This document shows positions 34,139 through 46,231 of a DNA stretch of 64,000 bases, in pieces. Position 1 is the stretch's first letter. Each line of letters begins with the position of its first letter. Source of the stretch: Clarireedia homoeocarpa (taxonomy: Eukaryota > Ascomycota > Leotiomycetes > Helotiales > Rutstroemiaceae); NCBI GenBank assembly GCA_001465935.1, contig LNKV01000006.1, forward strand, positions 186,001-250,000, written 5' to 3'. A program made the translations under genes and the position numbers. The notes under the pieces are model-generated. The model worked only from the letters and a program-made list of their open reading frames with translations, ran no database searches and was not told the origin of the DNA.

Positions 34139-36925
34139 ATGGTTGACGCAATCGCCACCTTCTATTCGCAGCTACGATCAATGCAAGAGACACGATATCA
34201 TCGCCAGGTCTTTAAGGGAGGTCTCTGTGCCTCACCAAGGATATTCAGGCCTCATCGGCAAAGGACCAGATATACGGGTGCGAAGAGAGCGACAAAGGAC
34301 GGTATCCTACGAAAGCTAAGGGAGGAAATGACGGAGGCTTCAGAGGGAACGGACCACGGATCAGAGGGTTTACTGGATAGACAAACCCTCTGCTTGCCGG
34401 ACTTTGCAGAAGACTCGATATTACACAGGGGTGATGATGGCTTTCGGAAAGTCTTGGAGCGATACTTCCCGACAGCGGAAAGTAACGCGTCAGAGCGCCT
34501 TGTCAATTTAAAAACTCGATTACGAAAGGCCTCGACGCACGACTTCTGGGCCATTCTACTGGAGGAGATGTGTGATATTACCGGCGCACAATGTGGATTA
34601 GTGGCCAAGCGAATGTTGGTTGACGATCAGGACAGTGCCATTGAAATGCCGGAACTGGGAGAAGAGGGCTCATGTCTCATGGGGGTAGCCTTTTACATGG
34701 AGAGTGGTGAAGTGAAAGAACTGAAAAGGGATTATCGATATACTGCCTTCGGAACCCCCTGCGCCTATATGAAATACGACAAAGTCTTCATTGTGCCGGA
34801 AAGGTTATCCGAGGTCACCCCAAACAATCCAAATATCATGCCGTGGGGTCCATCCGAGGCTTTCATAGGCGTACCGCTGATGCTCGAAGACAAGTGCTTT
34901 GCTCATTTTGCCCTGATATGGTCAACAGAGGGCGCTCGTAAGAAGCAACTAGGCTGGAGCTATATCGAGATGTTTATGCATTCTTTGGAGGACATGATCC
35001 TCGAACGCATTATTCAAGGACGGGGTTTTGCCAAAGAGGAAGGAGACGCCTCGGAATTGACTGCTGCAAAGATAATCCCCCTTGCCGCTATCGCAGCCTC
35101 GCAATCTCTAAAACCTTACGCACGTAGCTTGTCGCATGAGCTTAGGACACCTATGCAAGGCGTGATCGGAATGTTGGATATCATGTACTCGACGGTCGTG
35201 GAAGCTATGGCCGAGCAACAGAACGATCGAGTTCGCTCCGTCTTCCAAGACCTGAAGGCCAACATCGAGATCGTACAAGGTAAGCGATCTTTCTAATTCA
35301 TTACTACGTGGAATTACATTACTCATACTACCTCTATAGACAGCTCGAGGAGGGCGGTTGAAGCGGCCGATAACGTTGTCCATGCGTATGACCTTAACAT
35401 GCAGATGCCAGAGGCTCCCCCGACACCCGAAGACAATGATGGCAAGAAATCATTTTCATCCAGCATATGGGAATCATCAATTCCAAGAGAGACGCGGCTA
35501 CCAGCACTACCGCCTCAATCATCTTCAACGATTATGAAGAAGCGAAGTCGTTCCGAGGATCTTGATTTCTGTCCAGGTCCCCCGTTGAAGCGTAAGATCA
35601 GCCTTGCGGAACAGGATTGTGAAGCGCCGCGTTGCAGTATTGATTCGACGGTCATCTCGGCAAATTTCTCAGATCCAGGTATGAATGAGCTATCTACATT
35701 TACAAGGATTACATCGGGAATCCAAGTGATGTCCGGAGCGATTACATACAATTCGAAAGCGAGTCCCATCATCTCTCCCGCGTCAATTGGTTCAGCAAAC
35801 CAGCGCCTTGTTACTCGGGAGTTTATGCGGAATCTTGTCAATGATGCTCTGAAGACCGACCGCCCAATGAGCGAGCACCGTACTATGACAGAGAATGGCG
35901 AGATAATCGAGATCAAAACACAAGGGCTCAGAGGAGAGTCTCGAGACCGCACGATACATCTGGTGATTGAGCCCGATGTCCCTGAAGCTATTCTCACCGA
36001 GGAGCAGCATTTACACTTTGCTATATCCAAAGTCATCGACAATGCCATCAAATTTACTGATGGGGGTAGCATTACGATAACTGTAAAGCTTAATCAGAAA
36101 CTGCAAATGGTGGAAATATGGGTAGTGGACACCGGTTGTGGTATCACGGAAGAGTCTAGACTGAGGTTATTTCAACCGCATTTCCAGGAGAATGCCACGA
36201 TTAAACGGCCAAAGGATGGATTGGGCCTGAGTCTCTTCAACGCCAAAGCCCATGTCAGAAAAAACTTTGGCGGTGATGTTACTCTAGAGCGTTCAGCAAC
36301 AGAAGGTCCTACCAAAGGATCGGAATTCCTAATACGCCTCCCTATCTTCGCTACGGATCCAATAGGAGCGGCCACACCACTCATAGGCGCAACTCCTAAC
36401 CATGCACCCATATCACAGGTCACTCTTTCTTCAGCAAGTAGTTCGGTCTCTCCTTTTCCAGCCAGCCCATCGAAACTCGGTCGACGACAAACTCACAATT
36501 CCAACCTTGCCAAAGAATATCCATTGAATTTCTTAGTGGCAGAAGACAATGCCATCAATCGCAGATTCATTTTTACCGCTCTCACCAAACTTGGCTATAA
36601 TGCCGAGAACATCACTCTCGCATTCGATGGTGCTGATGCCGTTCGGTCTTACAAGGAGTCATTGTTAAAGCCAGTCGAATCCCATTTCAATATCATACTA
36701 ATGGATATATGGATGCCTACTATGGATGGGTATGAGGCCACCAGGGAGATATTGAACCTCGCCAAGGAGTCTAAACAAAGTGCGACGATTATCGCCGTTA
36801 CTGCTGATATTACTGATGATTGTTCGACACGATCGAGGGAGGCTGGTATGCGGGGTTTCCTAGCCAAACCATACAAGGTCTTTGACATTGAGAAGGTCAT
36901 TGTTGAACATTTTAGGCGGGTTTGA
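34139..36925 (+). CDS. Hybrid histidine kinase
   Basis: Exons 34139..35279 and 35340..36925 (60-bp phase-1 intron); 908 residues from this start. The N-terminal part to about residue 300 looks like a GAF-type sensory region (DFWAILLEEMCDITGAQCGL). The phospho-accepting histidine H333 lies in LSHELRTPMQGVIGMLD. The ATP-binding domain shows KVIDNAIKFTDGG (N box), WVVDTGCGI (D/G1 box) and DGLGLSLFNAK (G2 box). The receiver domain has AEDNAINRRFIF and the phospho-acceptor D836 in LMDIWMPTMDGYE, then the AVTAD and AKPYK blocks. It is a cytosolic two-component sensor feeding a phosphorelay. The exact start is uncertain; Met at 34328 is an alternative, and an upstream exon cannot be excluded because a triplet-repeat tract sits just 5'. 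Confidence 0.88.
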
Positions 36926-38086
36926 GGAGGTTTTGCATTATTCTCGGTGTTCTTTTTCTCATTCATGATTTTCATTCTTTGCATGCATGCATTTACATAT
37001 TCCACTTAGCGAGTTTAGCGGGAGCAGGTGGGACACTTGTTCTAAAATGGCGTTGTTTTACGAAAGCGATAGGATATAACTTGGGAACCAGAGAAAATTG
37101 GTTGGTTGGAAGCATGGTGTATGTGGGTTCGGGACGATATGGCGTTATGATTCCTTTTTTTTTTTTTTTTTTTTTTTTCACATAACATTTTACATAGGTT
37201 ATATATGGCGGGCGATATGGAGTTTTGGGAGAGCATTCCTGTATAATGATATGGAGTCAAGAAAGAACGGAAATGGATCATGAATTGGGGAAGGGAAGGA
37301 CTTATTATTTGGAGGCTTATGTATGAAATAATGTTTGGGAGGAGGGGGTTTTAGGCTTTGGGGAACGGTGAACGGTGAACGGGGAATGGGAAACAGACAT
37401 GGTATAGCATTTTGAGGGGTCGGCGGCGAACAATTACATTGTGTGGACATTTAGCTCTAGGCTGAGCGATTGAATTGGATAATTATCACTTCGGCGATGA
37501 GGCGACCAGATATAATACAACAAGCGAGCGATGCAATGAATACAGCGATGTAGCACGTTTACATTGAACTTTGAACCTACTCAAATGATATTCTCTGATT
37601 ATTGCAATGTGACGAGATGATTTTCCTACTGTGATTGGGAAAAGTGAAGATATACTTGATAAGGTAAAACAAAATAGGCATAGCCACTTTTTCAGAAAAT
37701 CCGGGGTCACCGCCTTTTGCCATCCATTCACAACGCGAGAAAGCGAGCTTCGACGACTGCGGCTGGGGGCGCTGGCTGGAATAAAGTAATGACGAATGAC
37801 GAATGACGAACGACGAACCACGAACCTTTCCTTTTGCATTTGTTAAGTTACACATCTTCGCCTACCTATCTATTTACTTGCGACCTACTTACTCTTCACT
37901 CACTCACTCACTCACTCATTCATCCATTATCAATAATCAATCATCACTGCTTGTTTTCCTCCTTACTGAGGTTGGGTTACTCTACCTTACTCTATTCTGT
38001 CCTAAGTTTACTGCCTGCAATAGGTTATCCATCGAACAACCCATCTCATCCCCCGTTCCTAGATTCGAGTATGTAATCCCTTCAAG
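36926..38086. other. Intergenic with T24 tract, no gene seen
   Basis: Contains a 24-T run at 37155-37178 and short direct repeats (GAACGGTGAACGGTGAACGG near 37365; CTCACTCACTCACTCA near 37900). The last part is a CT-rich leader of the lipase gene. Confidence 0.55.
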
Positions 38087-39625
38087 ATGCGCTCGCGTGT
38101 TCGCAAAGTCGTTTTCTTTCTCTTCTCGCTCGCCCTCTTCCTCTTGCGAGACTGCTACCACCATCTCCTGTGCGTAGATGCTTTTCCTGCTGGCTCCTCC
38201 TCCTCATCCTCCCCAGTCGATCAAAACCCTCTCCACGCATCCTCCACCTCCCTCAGCAAAACCATCTCCCCCTCCCTCTTCGCCTCCCTCGAAGAATTCG
38301 CCCGCATAGTCGACATCGCGTACTGCGTGGGGGTTGCGGGGACGGGGATCCAGAAACCGTTTGTGTGCGCGAGTCGGTGCGCGGATTTTCCGAGATTCGA
38401 GCTGGTTACCACGTGGCATACGGGGGTGCTGATGGGAGATGGATGTGGATTTTTGGTTGTGGAACATGCGGAGGAGGGGCAAGGTGAAGGAGGAGAGAAC
38501 GTGAACAGAAAGGGAAAAAGCTCGGGAAAAGGAAGAATCATCGTCGCATTCAGAGGAACATACAGTATCACGAATACAATTATCGACCTAAGTACCATAC
38601 CGCAAGAATACGTACCTTACCCTGAAGACCCAGAGCAGGATGCCGAAGATTTCTGCACTCCTACTTCAACATTCACATCTACATCAACAAATATCCACAC
38701 CACCTCCCTCAAAGACTGGCTCCCCTGGCCATTCAAACGCAAGCCAGCTTCCTCCGCCAATTCAAATCCTAACCCTTCCACTCGAAAACCGCACCCCCAA
38801 AAATGCACCAACTGCACCGTCCACAGCGGCTTCCTCACCTCCTGGAAAAACACCCGTCCCTACCTACTCCCGCATCTCTCTCTCCTGAAACAACAATACC
38901 CAAACTACACACTCCATCTAGTCGGTCACTCTCTCGGCGGCGCCGTCGCTGCCCTTGCGGCGCTAGAGTTAAATGGGCGCGGCTGGCGACCGGTTGTTAC
39001 TACATTTGGAGAGCCGAGGATTGGGAATAAGGCGCTGAGGGAGTGGCTAGATGAGGTTTTTGAGTTAGATGGGGATCGGGAGGAAAGAGGGGAAGAGAGA
39101 AGATATAGACGCGTAACTCATGTGGATGATCCGGTACCTCTGCTCCCGTTGAGTGAATGGGGTTATAGAAGTCATGCGGGGGAGGTCTTTATTAGTAAGC
39201 CGGAGCTGCAGCCGGGTGTGCGGGATGTGAAATTGTGTTTTGGGAATGTGGATCGTGAGTGTATTGCTGGCGGTGAGAGGGAGGAGAGTTGGTGGGGGGA
39301 TTCGATTGTCGATGCTGCTTCTTCTCTAGGCACTGGTAAGATTAAGGTTAAAGAATATGAAGAGGGTACAAAAGATGGATTTAGATTTGCAGATGGAAGT
39401 GAGAATATGGAAGAACTGCAGAAGAGATGGGGCATCCCGATCCCAGCGAGATATAAACTGTGGCAATTGTTCTTTGCGCATAGGGATTATTTTTGGCGGT
39501 TGGGGTTGTGTTTACCTGGGGGGGACCCAGGGGATTGGAGGAGGCCGAGGTATAATGTTAGCAGTGTGGATGGGGGTGTGTATGGGGAGAGGAAAGGGGA
39601 GAGGGAGGAGAGGGAGGGGTTGTAA
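38087..39625 (+). CDS. Class 3 lipase with N-terminal signal/anchor
   Basis: Intronless, 512 residues. The first ~33 residues form a signal peptide or membrane anchor (RKVVFFLFSLALFLLRDC). The lipase core includes IIVAFRGTYSI (oxyanion region), the nucleophile elbow LVGHSLGGAVAALAAL with S282, FGEPRIGN, and THVDDPVPLLP with a catalytic Asp at 347 or 348. The catalytic His is probably H465 in AHRDYFW. A Ser/Thr/Pro-rich insert of roughly 50 residues (about 185-240) separates two core strands. The family hydrolyses acylglycerols or similar esters, and the signal suggests secretion or an endomembrane role. The low-complexity, Glu/Arg-rich tail may be disordered. Confidence 0.9.
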   Translation: MRSRVRKVVFFLFSLALFLLRDCYHHLLCVDAFPAGSSSSSSPVDQNPLHASSTSLSKTISPSLFASLEEFARIVDIAYCVGVAGTGIQKPFVCASRCADFPRFELVTTWHTGVLMGDGCGFLVVEHAEEGQGEGGENVNRKGKSSGKGRIIVAFRGTYSITNTIIDLSTIPQEYVPYPEDPEQDAEDFCTPTSTFTSTSTNIHTTSLKDWLPWPFKRKPASSANSNPNPSTRKPHPQKCTNCTVHSGFLTSWKNTRPYLLPHLSLLKQQYPNYTLHLVGHSLGGAVAALAALELNGRGWRPVVTTFGEPRIGNKALREWLDEVFELDGDREERGEERRYRRVTHVDDPVPLLPLSEWGYRSHAGEVFISKPELQPGVRDVKLCFGNVDRECIAGGEREESWWGDSIVDAASSLGTGKIKVKEYEEGTKDGFRFADGSENMEELQKRWGIPIPARYKLWQLFFAHRDYFWRLGLCLPGGDPGDWRRPRYNVSSVDGGVYGERKGEREEREGL

Positions 39626-42600
39626 ATTTGTGATTTCTAAAATATTGGGGTTGATTGGGGTCGATTGGAATGGCATGATGGGGATGGATATCAGGGATGA
39701 AATGAGATGGGATGGGATAGTGAAAGGTATACGGCTCGCTGGTTCTGAATACGCCCATCGAAATTATCCGAGGATATTCTCTGGGTAAAGAGCAATGATT
39801 CCAGCTGTGACGATATCTGTGGGTTCTGCGAGAAGTAATGCTCATCCTAGAGGGTTATGTTTCTGACGCTGAAGTTGGGACGTCAAAAGGAAATCTGAGT
39901 GAAGTAGGTTCTATGGAAACCTCTGGCGGTGCATGCTAGTGTCGGTCGACGTATATAGCAGAAAAGCCCGATAGGCAGGCATGAGAAGGTAACCCTAAGG
40001 TTAAAGTTAAGAACTGAGATGATACCTGCCGAACTACTAATACGCCTCCATACACTCACTTTCACTAGATATCGAATCTATTATTCCGGCACTTCTATTT
40101 AGGGCAAAAGCCAATATTGGATTATTGAATATAGCTTATATTAGGATAATGAAGAAATAATAAGAACTAAACACAGGTTAGCTTGAATGACTATACCGAT
40201 CGTTGTTATATTGTCTCCAGACACAATATGCGTATATATATTATATTCTGTGCTACACTAACTGTTTAGCTATGTTATTGATCTATGATATGATATTTAG
40301 GAATAAGTCCATATATACCGCGAGCCTTGTACAGTACAGTACAGTACGCTACACCATCCAAGCTGCACAATATTCCTACAAGTCAGTCTTCACGGCTGCA
40401 CACACACGAACTTGGATATATATTTCAGTGTATGTATGTATATATATATATGTATATATCAGTATTCACGATACGATCCGTTCGTTCGTTGATAGAAAGA
40501 AGCAGGAAAGCAGGGAGGGAGTAAAGTAAAACAAGTAAGGTGGCGGAGAAATTCCCTCGAGAGTGTGATAGCTACAATCATGTGTATAATTACCGTAGCT
40601 TATAACTAACTGACTACAGCTACTGTGAGTGAGTGAGTGAGTGGGCTATGCATGCATGCGGTCGGTCGTTCTTTCGTTTGAAATCCGAGACTGGAACCTC
40701 GAAGCTCTCGTGCTTGCTGTGCTTGCTGGCTATTCTGTGCTATGTGTGCAAGGAATAATCAATCCCCTTCCTTCCCAAGTCGAAATGGTTCGATGAGAAT
40801 CACTATATTTTTGCCCGCTATGCATGCATCCATCGAGCGTAGTGTAGCGTAACTCGTGAGCACCATGAGTGTGTGTATATATATATATATATATCCCGTA
40901 GAAGCAAGCTTCGGGATGGATGTCTACGAATAGACTCGGAATGCAGTTTCTCTTTTTTGGGGGACGGACTGCAACCGAGTGGCAGATGGATGGATGGATG
41001 GATGGACCGGATGAGTAAATAAATGCGTGATGAGATAGATGAAGTTGGTAAGTTAGTTATATGTGCGTGCGATCAATGATCGTAAACTCTGGCAATGATG
41101 GGAAAGGGAAAGCTTCCATGGGGATGGATCATTTGACTTGTGGGTATGAGTGAGTGGTACGTACGTACGTACATATATACGCCAGTTCTCTAAAAACACT
41201 AACTTAGTTAATTATAGATACAACACAGAAGGAACTTCATTCCGAATTTTGTACTGCTATAATATAGTGTATGCGTATAAATAACCCTTTCCCGTGCTAT
41301 GCTGGCTCTGATCAGACCCCCTCTTTGGATTACCGCTCTGCATGCAGTCTATACACAACTAGTACTATATAACTATCACCAGCACACCTTGATTGCTTTG
41401 TGATGTGTTATGTTATATGCTGTGTCCCTTTGAGCTGCGTGTCTATTTCCTGAAGGTCTTGCCCATATATATACCTAGAAAACCACTGCAGTGAAGCTGA
41501 AAAGTAAGGTCAAACCCATGTGGGTCATAATAGGCGGGATATATATATCCTGCTTTGATAATCCAAGGAGTAATGAATGAATTTCGAAAACCCATAGCCC
41601 CAGACATTCTTAACCTGTTCGCCGTAATATTGAACCTGCAAATGCGCGGTAGGAATATTTCGAGGAAATGGCCGGATGTGCCGCCGCCATCTGGATACTA
41701 ATAAATATATATATCACAATAAATATCACTTATAATACCGGTGTAAGCTTAATTAAACACGTCCTGCTAATTAACTTGGGTTGATGAATTTAATACTTTC
41801 CAATCCCAGGATTGCTGGTCTCCTACGGCTATTGCTTACTACATTTCCAATGACCATTATAATGATGTAAGATATCGTACATAGCCAGAAGTCGCATGTC
41901 CGGTTCCCGGATCCCGCTGTGTCTTTTTTGTTAACTGTACGGCGACTATATATATCACTCACTTAACGGCCCCACAGTCAGTAAGTAGTCCGTCCTATTC
42001 GTGCAGCAATCAAGGTTGCAAAGTTGAAACCCCCCCCCCCCAACCCCCCGATTTTGGTAGAGAGGAGAAATTATACGGAGGAGTGCTCGCTTGCGGCCGA
42101 GTTAGGTTGACATGACAGTCAAGTCAAGAACACAGACGCAGACCAAGATACTGACTGTACAACAAATGCAGAGAACTGGATGATGGGAAAGTAAAAGAGC
42201 TTTCAGGGAAGGCAGAAAAAACTAAGCTCTGCGGAGATATTTCTGGAATACGGATGAGCTAATCTTCACTGCTCTTTGGACGGACGGACGGATGTCCACG
42301 CACTAGCTGGAAAGTCTTAAATAATGTGCTCCTCTGTAGTCTGATACTCTGGCTTGGTAAAGACCATGAAGGGTGTCAACACCGAGAGATTGGAGACCCC
42401 GCCGAGGTCATCGGACCCGCTGTTTTCTTGTCGTGGTTGTATAATCCGGCTTGTGACGGAGTTTGGTTTGGAAGAGGGTGTATTGATATAATAAGGCTTG
42501 TGGAGTTAGGGGTTTAGATTGTGAACCATTATTGGGCTGAGATTTGGATAATTTAGAAAGAAAGTTTCTTGATGTTACATGTTGAGACTCTCTCTCTACC

Positions 42601-44376
42601 TCTGTTCACTATCACCTAGAATTCATACTAATTAGACTTCATACTGCCGTATCCCTTGTTGAAACAGTTCAAATGTATTTGCGATCATGATGCACACCGC
42701 GCCTCGCAGTATAGGACTTAGTATTTTCAGTATTTTGCATACGCCCCACTATAGTGATACATATAGATTCTTAAAGACATATGCCCAGTAAGGAGTATTG
42801 GATTCTATACTACTGATAATACTCAGTTTCAGTTGAAATACTACTAATATTAGCAATATACTGAAATACTGGAATGATCGATAGAACATAAAGCCTTTGG
42901 CTGGTTGCCTTTAGCTGGTTGCCAATGCCAGTACTTCTTAAGGGAGAAAGCAGACCAGGGAGAGAGAAAGCAGGCCGAGGGGAGAGGGGAGGAGCAGGGC
43001 TCCTTTTCCTAGCTTCACAATTACCTAATCAGGAAGTTCAAATTCCTGAACTCTTAGGAACGTACTATATTCCGGTATTTCAGTATATCCTTAATATTAC
43101 TAATCTTGGCGAATACCTACTTCTGTGTGTGATATCGAATTCCTACGTAGGCTGCGGCGGAAGCCCAGCGGGCGGGACCCCGCCCACCGGGTTGGGGCCC
43201 CAATAGGCGGGTTGCTGACCCTTATGGAGCCCCATTGGATAGGCTGCGTTGGTACGAATTGAGATGATCGATTCTTAGCATCAAACTCAGTCACATTCAT
43301 GGACTAAGTCATGTCAGTTGAATAGGGTTAATTGTTCTTAATCTAAGTGGGAGTGAGAGTCGAACTATATAGCTCTTTCTCCCGTGCTAATTACTATTGT
43401 TCGGCGAGTATCCTTTGTCCTGTAGTCTCCCTTCTGTAGATCATTGTCCCGTAATGTTTTCCTGTAGTCCAGTGAATATGCTGGACCGACAGGCTGAGAA
43501 AATGAAAACCCGGCCCACGACCCAAGAGGTCAGTATAGAGTAAATAAGTGGGAAAGAACAGGGGTTTTACAGGGGTTAATATCATGTGTTAGTTATGTGA
43601 CAGTCCTTGGCAACCTATTGGGTACCCAGTAGGTGGGTTGAGAAGCTCGTGGGGACCCAGTGGGTGGGACAAGAAGTTGAAAACTCGGTCCATGGGGCCC
43701 CACGCCGCAGCCTATTCCTACGTACGTACATATATGATCCTCAATATCAGCCACTGTACCACTGTCACACTGATCGTACACTAAGCCCTACACTGGCGCC
43801 TCGGCCCCGCCGAAATTTTCTCTTCTGACTGCCTGAATCAAGTTCAACATCAAAGTTTTCTCGGAGGAATCATTGGGTATTTCTTAGATGTTGGGCTCGG
43901 AAGGCATGTAAGATTCTCTTTAGTGGCTTCAAGCAGTTGACTATCAAGACATTTCGTCGGATGCGCAACCCCTCTTCCCCGCGTTTTGATTCAGACCTAA
44001 CTGTACATAAGGTTGGATTGTCACTGAGTTATGAGCTCAAAATCAGATATCTTCCTGGTCATGAGATCGGGAACCTATACTCGTGCCTCTTCCCATCTAT
44101 TGAGTCATCTGAGAACCTGGGACCGGGGACTATAGTCACTAATGTTGCACTTGTTAAAATTAGCCCTCTATCTCGGATACTCTATGTCGTAAAGTAGCAT
44201 AGCATATGGTGATGGAGGTTGAGCAGGGAATAGCCGGGCCGCATACGATCTTGAAGCTGGTACAACTACCTAAACTTACATTGATTTTGGTGGCAACGAT
44301 GAAATGGGCCTTTCTGGATTTGATAATACCATGGAAGATGAATTCATGATGGATTTGCATGATAAATAATCAAGAT
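39626..44376. other. 4.75-kb gene-free, AT- and microsatellite-rich region
   Basis: Contains (ACAGT)n near 40330, TATA/TGTA tracts near 40435, (GTGA)n near 40625, (TA)n near 40875, (GATG)n near 40985, (GTAC)n near 41160, a C12 tract near 42030 and (GGAC)n near 42280. Also holds a possible transposon remnant at 43139-43735. No supported coding region or RNA gene was found. Confidence 0.5.
43139..43735. mobile_element. Possible non-autonomous DNA transposon with degenerate GC-rich inverted ends
   Basis: A GC-rich block at 43141-43225 (CCTACGTAGGCTGCGGCG, then CCCCAATAGGCGGGTTG) is mirrored on the other strand at 43600-43733 (GCCGCAGCCTATTCCTACG; CAACCTATTGGGTACCCAG). Both ends contain repeated ACCCA-type/GGTGGG words. 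The ~370 bp between them is not GC-rich and has no frame. The family is not recognised. Confidence 0.4.
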
Positions 44377-45396
44377 CTATGATTTGGTTGCAAGAATAAG
44401 CACAACCGGCCATGTAAAAGTCCTCACCTCCTGTTCCCCACCCATCGCATCTGCTAACTGCTCCAGGAGCCCTTTGATTTCCTCATCTTCATCCACCACA
44501 TCCTTGATGTTTGGAAAACTGTAATCAACAAACTCTTTAACACCTTTCACGTCCCATTTCTTTTCCCACATCCGAGAATCTTCAATCTCAATCACTTCCT
44601 CCACAGAGGTGACCTTACTAGTCGGCTCCAGTTTAAAATCACATGCCGCCGGCGTGAAAAAACACATTTCAGTGCTCTTGCTATTCCACTTACGTCTCAC
44701 AACCCTCTCCCATTTGCCTGGCGTCTCAAAAAAATCCAGGTAGTCCAACCAGCTAAGCATACCACTGATTGCTTTCTTCCAACTCTCAGTCCTTTCATGT
44801 CCATGCCCGTTTATCACCTTGGAAAAAGCACAATCCAAGATACGATCAAGAATTGGCTGACAGGCACTTGCATACTCCGGCTCGGAGAAGTGCGGTCGTG
44901 CGTAAAACCATATTGCAACTGTGCCGCCCGGTCTTAGGATGGTGTGAAAGGAAGACAACGCAGCAGCTCCGTCGATTAACGGAATGCATTCAGCTGCTGC
45001 TATAAGATCTGCGCTTTGTGGTGCGTGATGGGCTATCAATTCTTCACCTGGACATAGAGTGAAGGAAAACTTCTCTCGACCCCGATGGTTTTCATGCGGA
45101 ATGGGGGACAAAAAACGACGTGCAGCATTAAGGGATGATACATTATTGTCGCTTGCTACGACGTGTAAAAATCGTGTTGCGAGCTCGGCAGCGGCGACAC
45201 CGGATCCACAGCCGACATCATGGGCTGTGGTGAATGATGAAGAGTCTTTGGAAGAGTGGTAGTCGTACACAATGTCCAAGAAATTGTCGTCTGCATAGTT
45301 GGGTCGTGTCGCTTCGTATGCGTGCCAGTAAGCATCTTCTGACTCGTCGACGGAGGCTACTTTCCAAAAATTGGTCTCGTCATTTGGGGGGGGCAT
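44377..45396 (-). CDS. SAM-dependent methyltransferase, candidate peptide-cluster member
   Basis: Intronless; 339 residues from Met at 45396 (MPPPNDETNFWKVAS). The longer upstream frame to 45570 adds a hydrophobic, Arg-rich extension that does not look like part of the enzyme, so the inner Met is preferred. The SAM-binding motif I is HDVGCGSGVAAAELA, motif II VVASDNN, and a later LRPGGTVAIWFYARP strand fits the trans-aconitate/type-11 methyltransferase group common in fungal metabolite clusters. The C-terminal half has the usual WSKSTEM-like Trp-rich region. It lies 0.8 kb from the first UstYa-like gene but outside the left MITE, so membership in the cluster is plausible and not proven. Confidence 0.85.
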   Translation of the reverse strand: MPPPNDETNFWKVASVDESEDAYWHAYEATRPNYADDNFLDIVYDYHSSKDSSSFTTAHDVGCGSGVAAAELATRFLHVVASDNNVSSLNAARRFLSPIPHENHRGREKFSFTLCPGEELIAHHAPQSADLIAAAECIPLIDGAAALSSFHTILRPGGTVAIWFYARPHFSEPEYASACQPILDRILDCAFSKVINGHGHERTESWKKAISGMLSWLDYLDFFETPGKWERVVRRKWNSKSTEMCFFTPAACDFKLEPTSKVTSVEEVIEIEDSRMWEKKWDVKGVKEFVDYSFPNIKDVVDEDEEIKGLLEQLADAMGGEQEVRTFTWPVVLILATKS

Positions 45397-46231
45397 GATA
45401 AACGGAAGTAGGAGTAGAAAGAGTATTAGTTGAGTAAGTGAGAACTGGTTCGTTTTACAAACACCTACTAGTCTTTTCCAACCGAGGTAGACGATATTCG
45501 AAAGACTATTGCTTGGCATCCATCCTAATACAACCCGTCTTCTTCCTCTAGCACTTCTTCCCGAATACATCCCCGATCCGTTTTCGGCCCAAGTAAGGAG
45601 CTTCGAATCTGTACTTGATATCTTTATAAATACGTGGTGCTACAATGGCCAATCATTCACATATCTCCAAGGAGAATTTTGTAAGACTTACCTTGTGAAT
45701 ACGTGTGCAACGCGGTGTGATTTCAACAACGCCGTTCAGGTAACTCGTTACCTGCCAATCTTAGCACATAATCTGTTACATCAAAGTGGCACCGTTGTTA
45801 GAATTATAGGATATTTTACCTATTTTGGGAACAAACACCGAGATGTGGTGAAAGATTCTCATCTGCATGCATTTCACTACTCTCCCCTCCCATGAACAAA
45901 TGTTAAATTTTGGTGCGTCTTGCCACCTAAAAATTTAACATTTGTTCATGGGAGGGGAGAGTACTAATCTAGTATAGTTTGCCAAACGACATTCTTCATT
46001 CGTCATGCAGCTCTGCTCACAAACTCTCACGCGCGGCATATCACACTGCATATTGCAGGTAAAAATACTACTCTGAATGAAGCTACTGAAGTCTTGTCTC
46101 CGCAGCAATAGCCGGCGGACTGTGTATGTCCATTCTTCTGTATTTCGGAACGCACTCTTCCAAATCTGTTGACAGTTGATTCTTGATTCATCTTGACGAA
46201 GAACCGAAGATCATGGTCATTATTCTTTAAC
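45397..46231. promoter_or_regulatory. Divergent promoter region between methyltransferase and UstYa-like gene
   Basis: The two genes are transcribed away from each other. The region contains the MITE at 45878-45963. No coding sequence is supported. Confidence 0.5.
45878..45963. mobile_element. 86-bp MITE, copy A
   Basis: Perfect 34-bp terminal inverted repeats start TACTCTCCCCTCCCATGAAC. The centre is only about 18 bp (including GCGTCTTGCCACC). A diverged second copy in opposite orientation lies at 61796-61884, which confirms a repeat family. There is no coding capacity. Confidence 0.85.

Noticed and set aside
33873..34319. Poly-Asp, poly-Arg/Gln and poly-Val frames
   Set aside because: Artefacts of the CGA/CAA triplet tract on either strand.
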